A stretch of 64,000 nt of DNA from Brachypodius melanocephalos. Taxonomy: Eukaryota > Chordata > Aves > Passeriformes > Pycnonotidae. The number at the start of each line of letters is the position of its first letter. The stretch's first letter is position 1. A program made the translations under genes and the position numbers. Below the pieces are notes generated by a model. That model had not been told where the DNA came from. It saw only the letters and a program-made list of their open reading frames with translations, and made no database searches. The stretch spans positions 2,806,638-2,870,637 of the forward strand of contig VZSR01003805.1 in the NCBI GenBank assembly GCA_013398615.1, given 5' to 3'. Below, piece after piece: positions 62,601-64,000 of the stretch.

Positions 62601-64000
62601 CCCTATTTTTGGAGAACCTCAGTAATGTTAACATTTCTCCACTTCCTGTATCAAATTTCTGATGCCATCAGAAAGCAGGGTTAGCAGCATTGCCATCAGG
62701 AAGGAGTACAGGAATGGCGGGGGAAACCTCCAATTCACGGGTATTTTTAAATCTATGACAGAATTGTGAAGGCAGTAGGAGATGCAGACTTTCTTCAATG
62801 TCCACCTTATTATAGACCTCTGTTTTCTGATCTTATTTCAGTTTTACAATCAAGGAGATATTAAGTGTTATCCCTTCTGTTGTCTTATGTTTAAACATGT
62901 GTGTTTCCATGTAAAATTACTGACATCTCATTCTTTTGCCCAAGAATGCTCTTTTGCACGTGATAAAAAGCTCTTCCTCTTACTGAAACAGAGCTCATAT
63001 GCCAGGCTTACTTGAAGTCTGTGGAACGACAGCACGGACATTTTACCACAAATAATCAGCTGGTTGCCTTCTTAGGTATTTAAAGACCTGTTTGCTTGTC
63101 TTTGACCTGGTGGGTACTTGAGGTCTTAAAATTCATACTTTTAGAGCTTCCTGGGAACCACACGCAGGACCCTGAAGAAAGTGTTCTGTTTATATCCAAC
63201 GTAGAATCAGGAGATTTCAAAGGAAGAATGGAATTCAGGAGGTGGTGCACCAGAAGTCCAGAGCTGGGTGCCCTGTGCTGCTTCCTGCTGTGGGCAGCGT
63301 GTTGTCCCTGCAGCCAGCAGCGCTGATGCTCTCCTGGAGGGACGGATAACTGCAGCTCGCTTGTTGTGGATGCTGGGTTTATCAAGCCCTGCTACTTAAA
63401 AGCATTGTTTATTAAACCAACCAAACAAGGGAATTAAACAGATTATAGGCTTATGTTAGAGCGAGTGAAAGACAGAAAGCGTGTAATTGGAAGGTGGAGT
63501 GTTTTGACAGCTTCTGCAGATGGCAATAGAGAGAAAGGAGGATTGTGTTCCTAAAATGTAACTTTTTTTTAATAAGGCTCGAATAATTCTAGCAGCTCTT
63601 TTGAGGATATTGTATTTGTCATGAAATGCATGACTGCATCTCTTTCTAGGTATTGGTTATGAAAATTTTACTTGGGCTTTTTTTTCTCTTCACAATCCAG
63701 AACATTTTATTAGCAGTATTATTGTTCAGTTTCTGTACTAAATTTTTGAAGTAATGCTCTGATTGCGTTGTATCTGGAAGGATAAAATGTATCTGTAAGG
63801 ATCAGGAATTCAGTATTGCCTCAGAAACTTTGTGTTAATTTGTCACTCAGCAGTGTTTTCGTATTCAGTATCATGTCTGTCTCAAAATATTTAAATGGAA
63901 GATTGTTTCAGAATACTTATTTTCCAGAAACTTATATAAACATAAAAATAATACAGTGAAGAATTCATTTTTATGTGCTTTTGGCTTTTGCTTTTTAAAA
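59667..64000. other. Non-coding DNA, no gene seen
   Basis: No gene, RNA gene or repeat family recognised. Base composition rises near 59980-60200 and again at 63100-63380, where short plus and minus frames overlap (76 and 101 codons in the latter). I see no splice-bounded block or domain convincing enough to call. Confidence 0.55.

Noticed and set aside
1..64000. CRISPR arrays, operons, phage or plasmid features
   Set aside because: No regularly spaced repeats, no compact gene arrangement, and eukaryotic CR1 elements are present.

Overview
The window looks like non-coding avian (or at least sauropsid) nuclear DNA. Three fragments match the 3' end of CR1, the dominant LINE of birds. I see no Alu, L1 or mammalian SINE, interspersed repeats are sparse, and the background is AT-rich with short microsatellites and A/T tracts. 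There is no bacterial, viral or organellar gene organisation. The species cannot be fixed from the sequence alone.

I recognise no protein-coding gene, tRNA, rRNA or known miRNA. Most open frames are 60-145 codons, the range expected by chance for AT-rich DNA of this length, and many begin at GTG, CTG or TTG rather than ATG. The longest (about 224 codons, 10374-11048) contains no methionine codon and lies over a GC-rich patch. The best reading is a gene-desert interval or the inside of a very large intron.

Layout. 1-4761: AT-rich, with two exon-like blocks bounded by splice-site-like sequence (2036-2211, 4354-4539). 4762-5270: two adjacent CR1 3' fragments on the minus strand. 5271-10635: unannotated. 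10636-11040: GC-rich patch, followed at 11041-11245 by a CpG-retaining block that may be a conserved regulatory element. 11246-20424: unannotated, with (AAAC)n and (TTTG)n in opposite orientation near 17 kb. 20425-20701: CR1 on the plus strand. 23770-24565: the most promising spot, a CpG-retaining block, a TG/TATA tract and an exon-like stretch holding an ATG-initiated 87-codon frame and a strong splice donor. 25797-25841: G-quadruplex-type motif. 27570-28314: GC-richer patch with a compact hairpin. 29962-30514: exon-like block. 36060-36603: GC-rich patch. 45170-45194: homeodomain-type palindrome. 47195-47475: probable solo LTR with CCAAT palindrome, TATA box and AATAAA. 49179-49392 and 57890-58239: exon-like blocks. 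59645-59666: inverted pair of TAATCC sites.

No genes can be shown to work together here. If the window has a function it is probably regulatory, or it carries rare, weakly conserved long non-coding RNAs. Exon calls are inference from splice-site pattern alone and are scored low.
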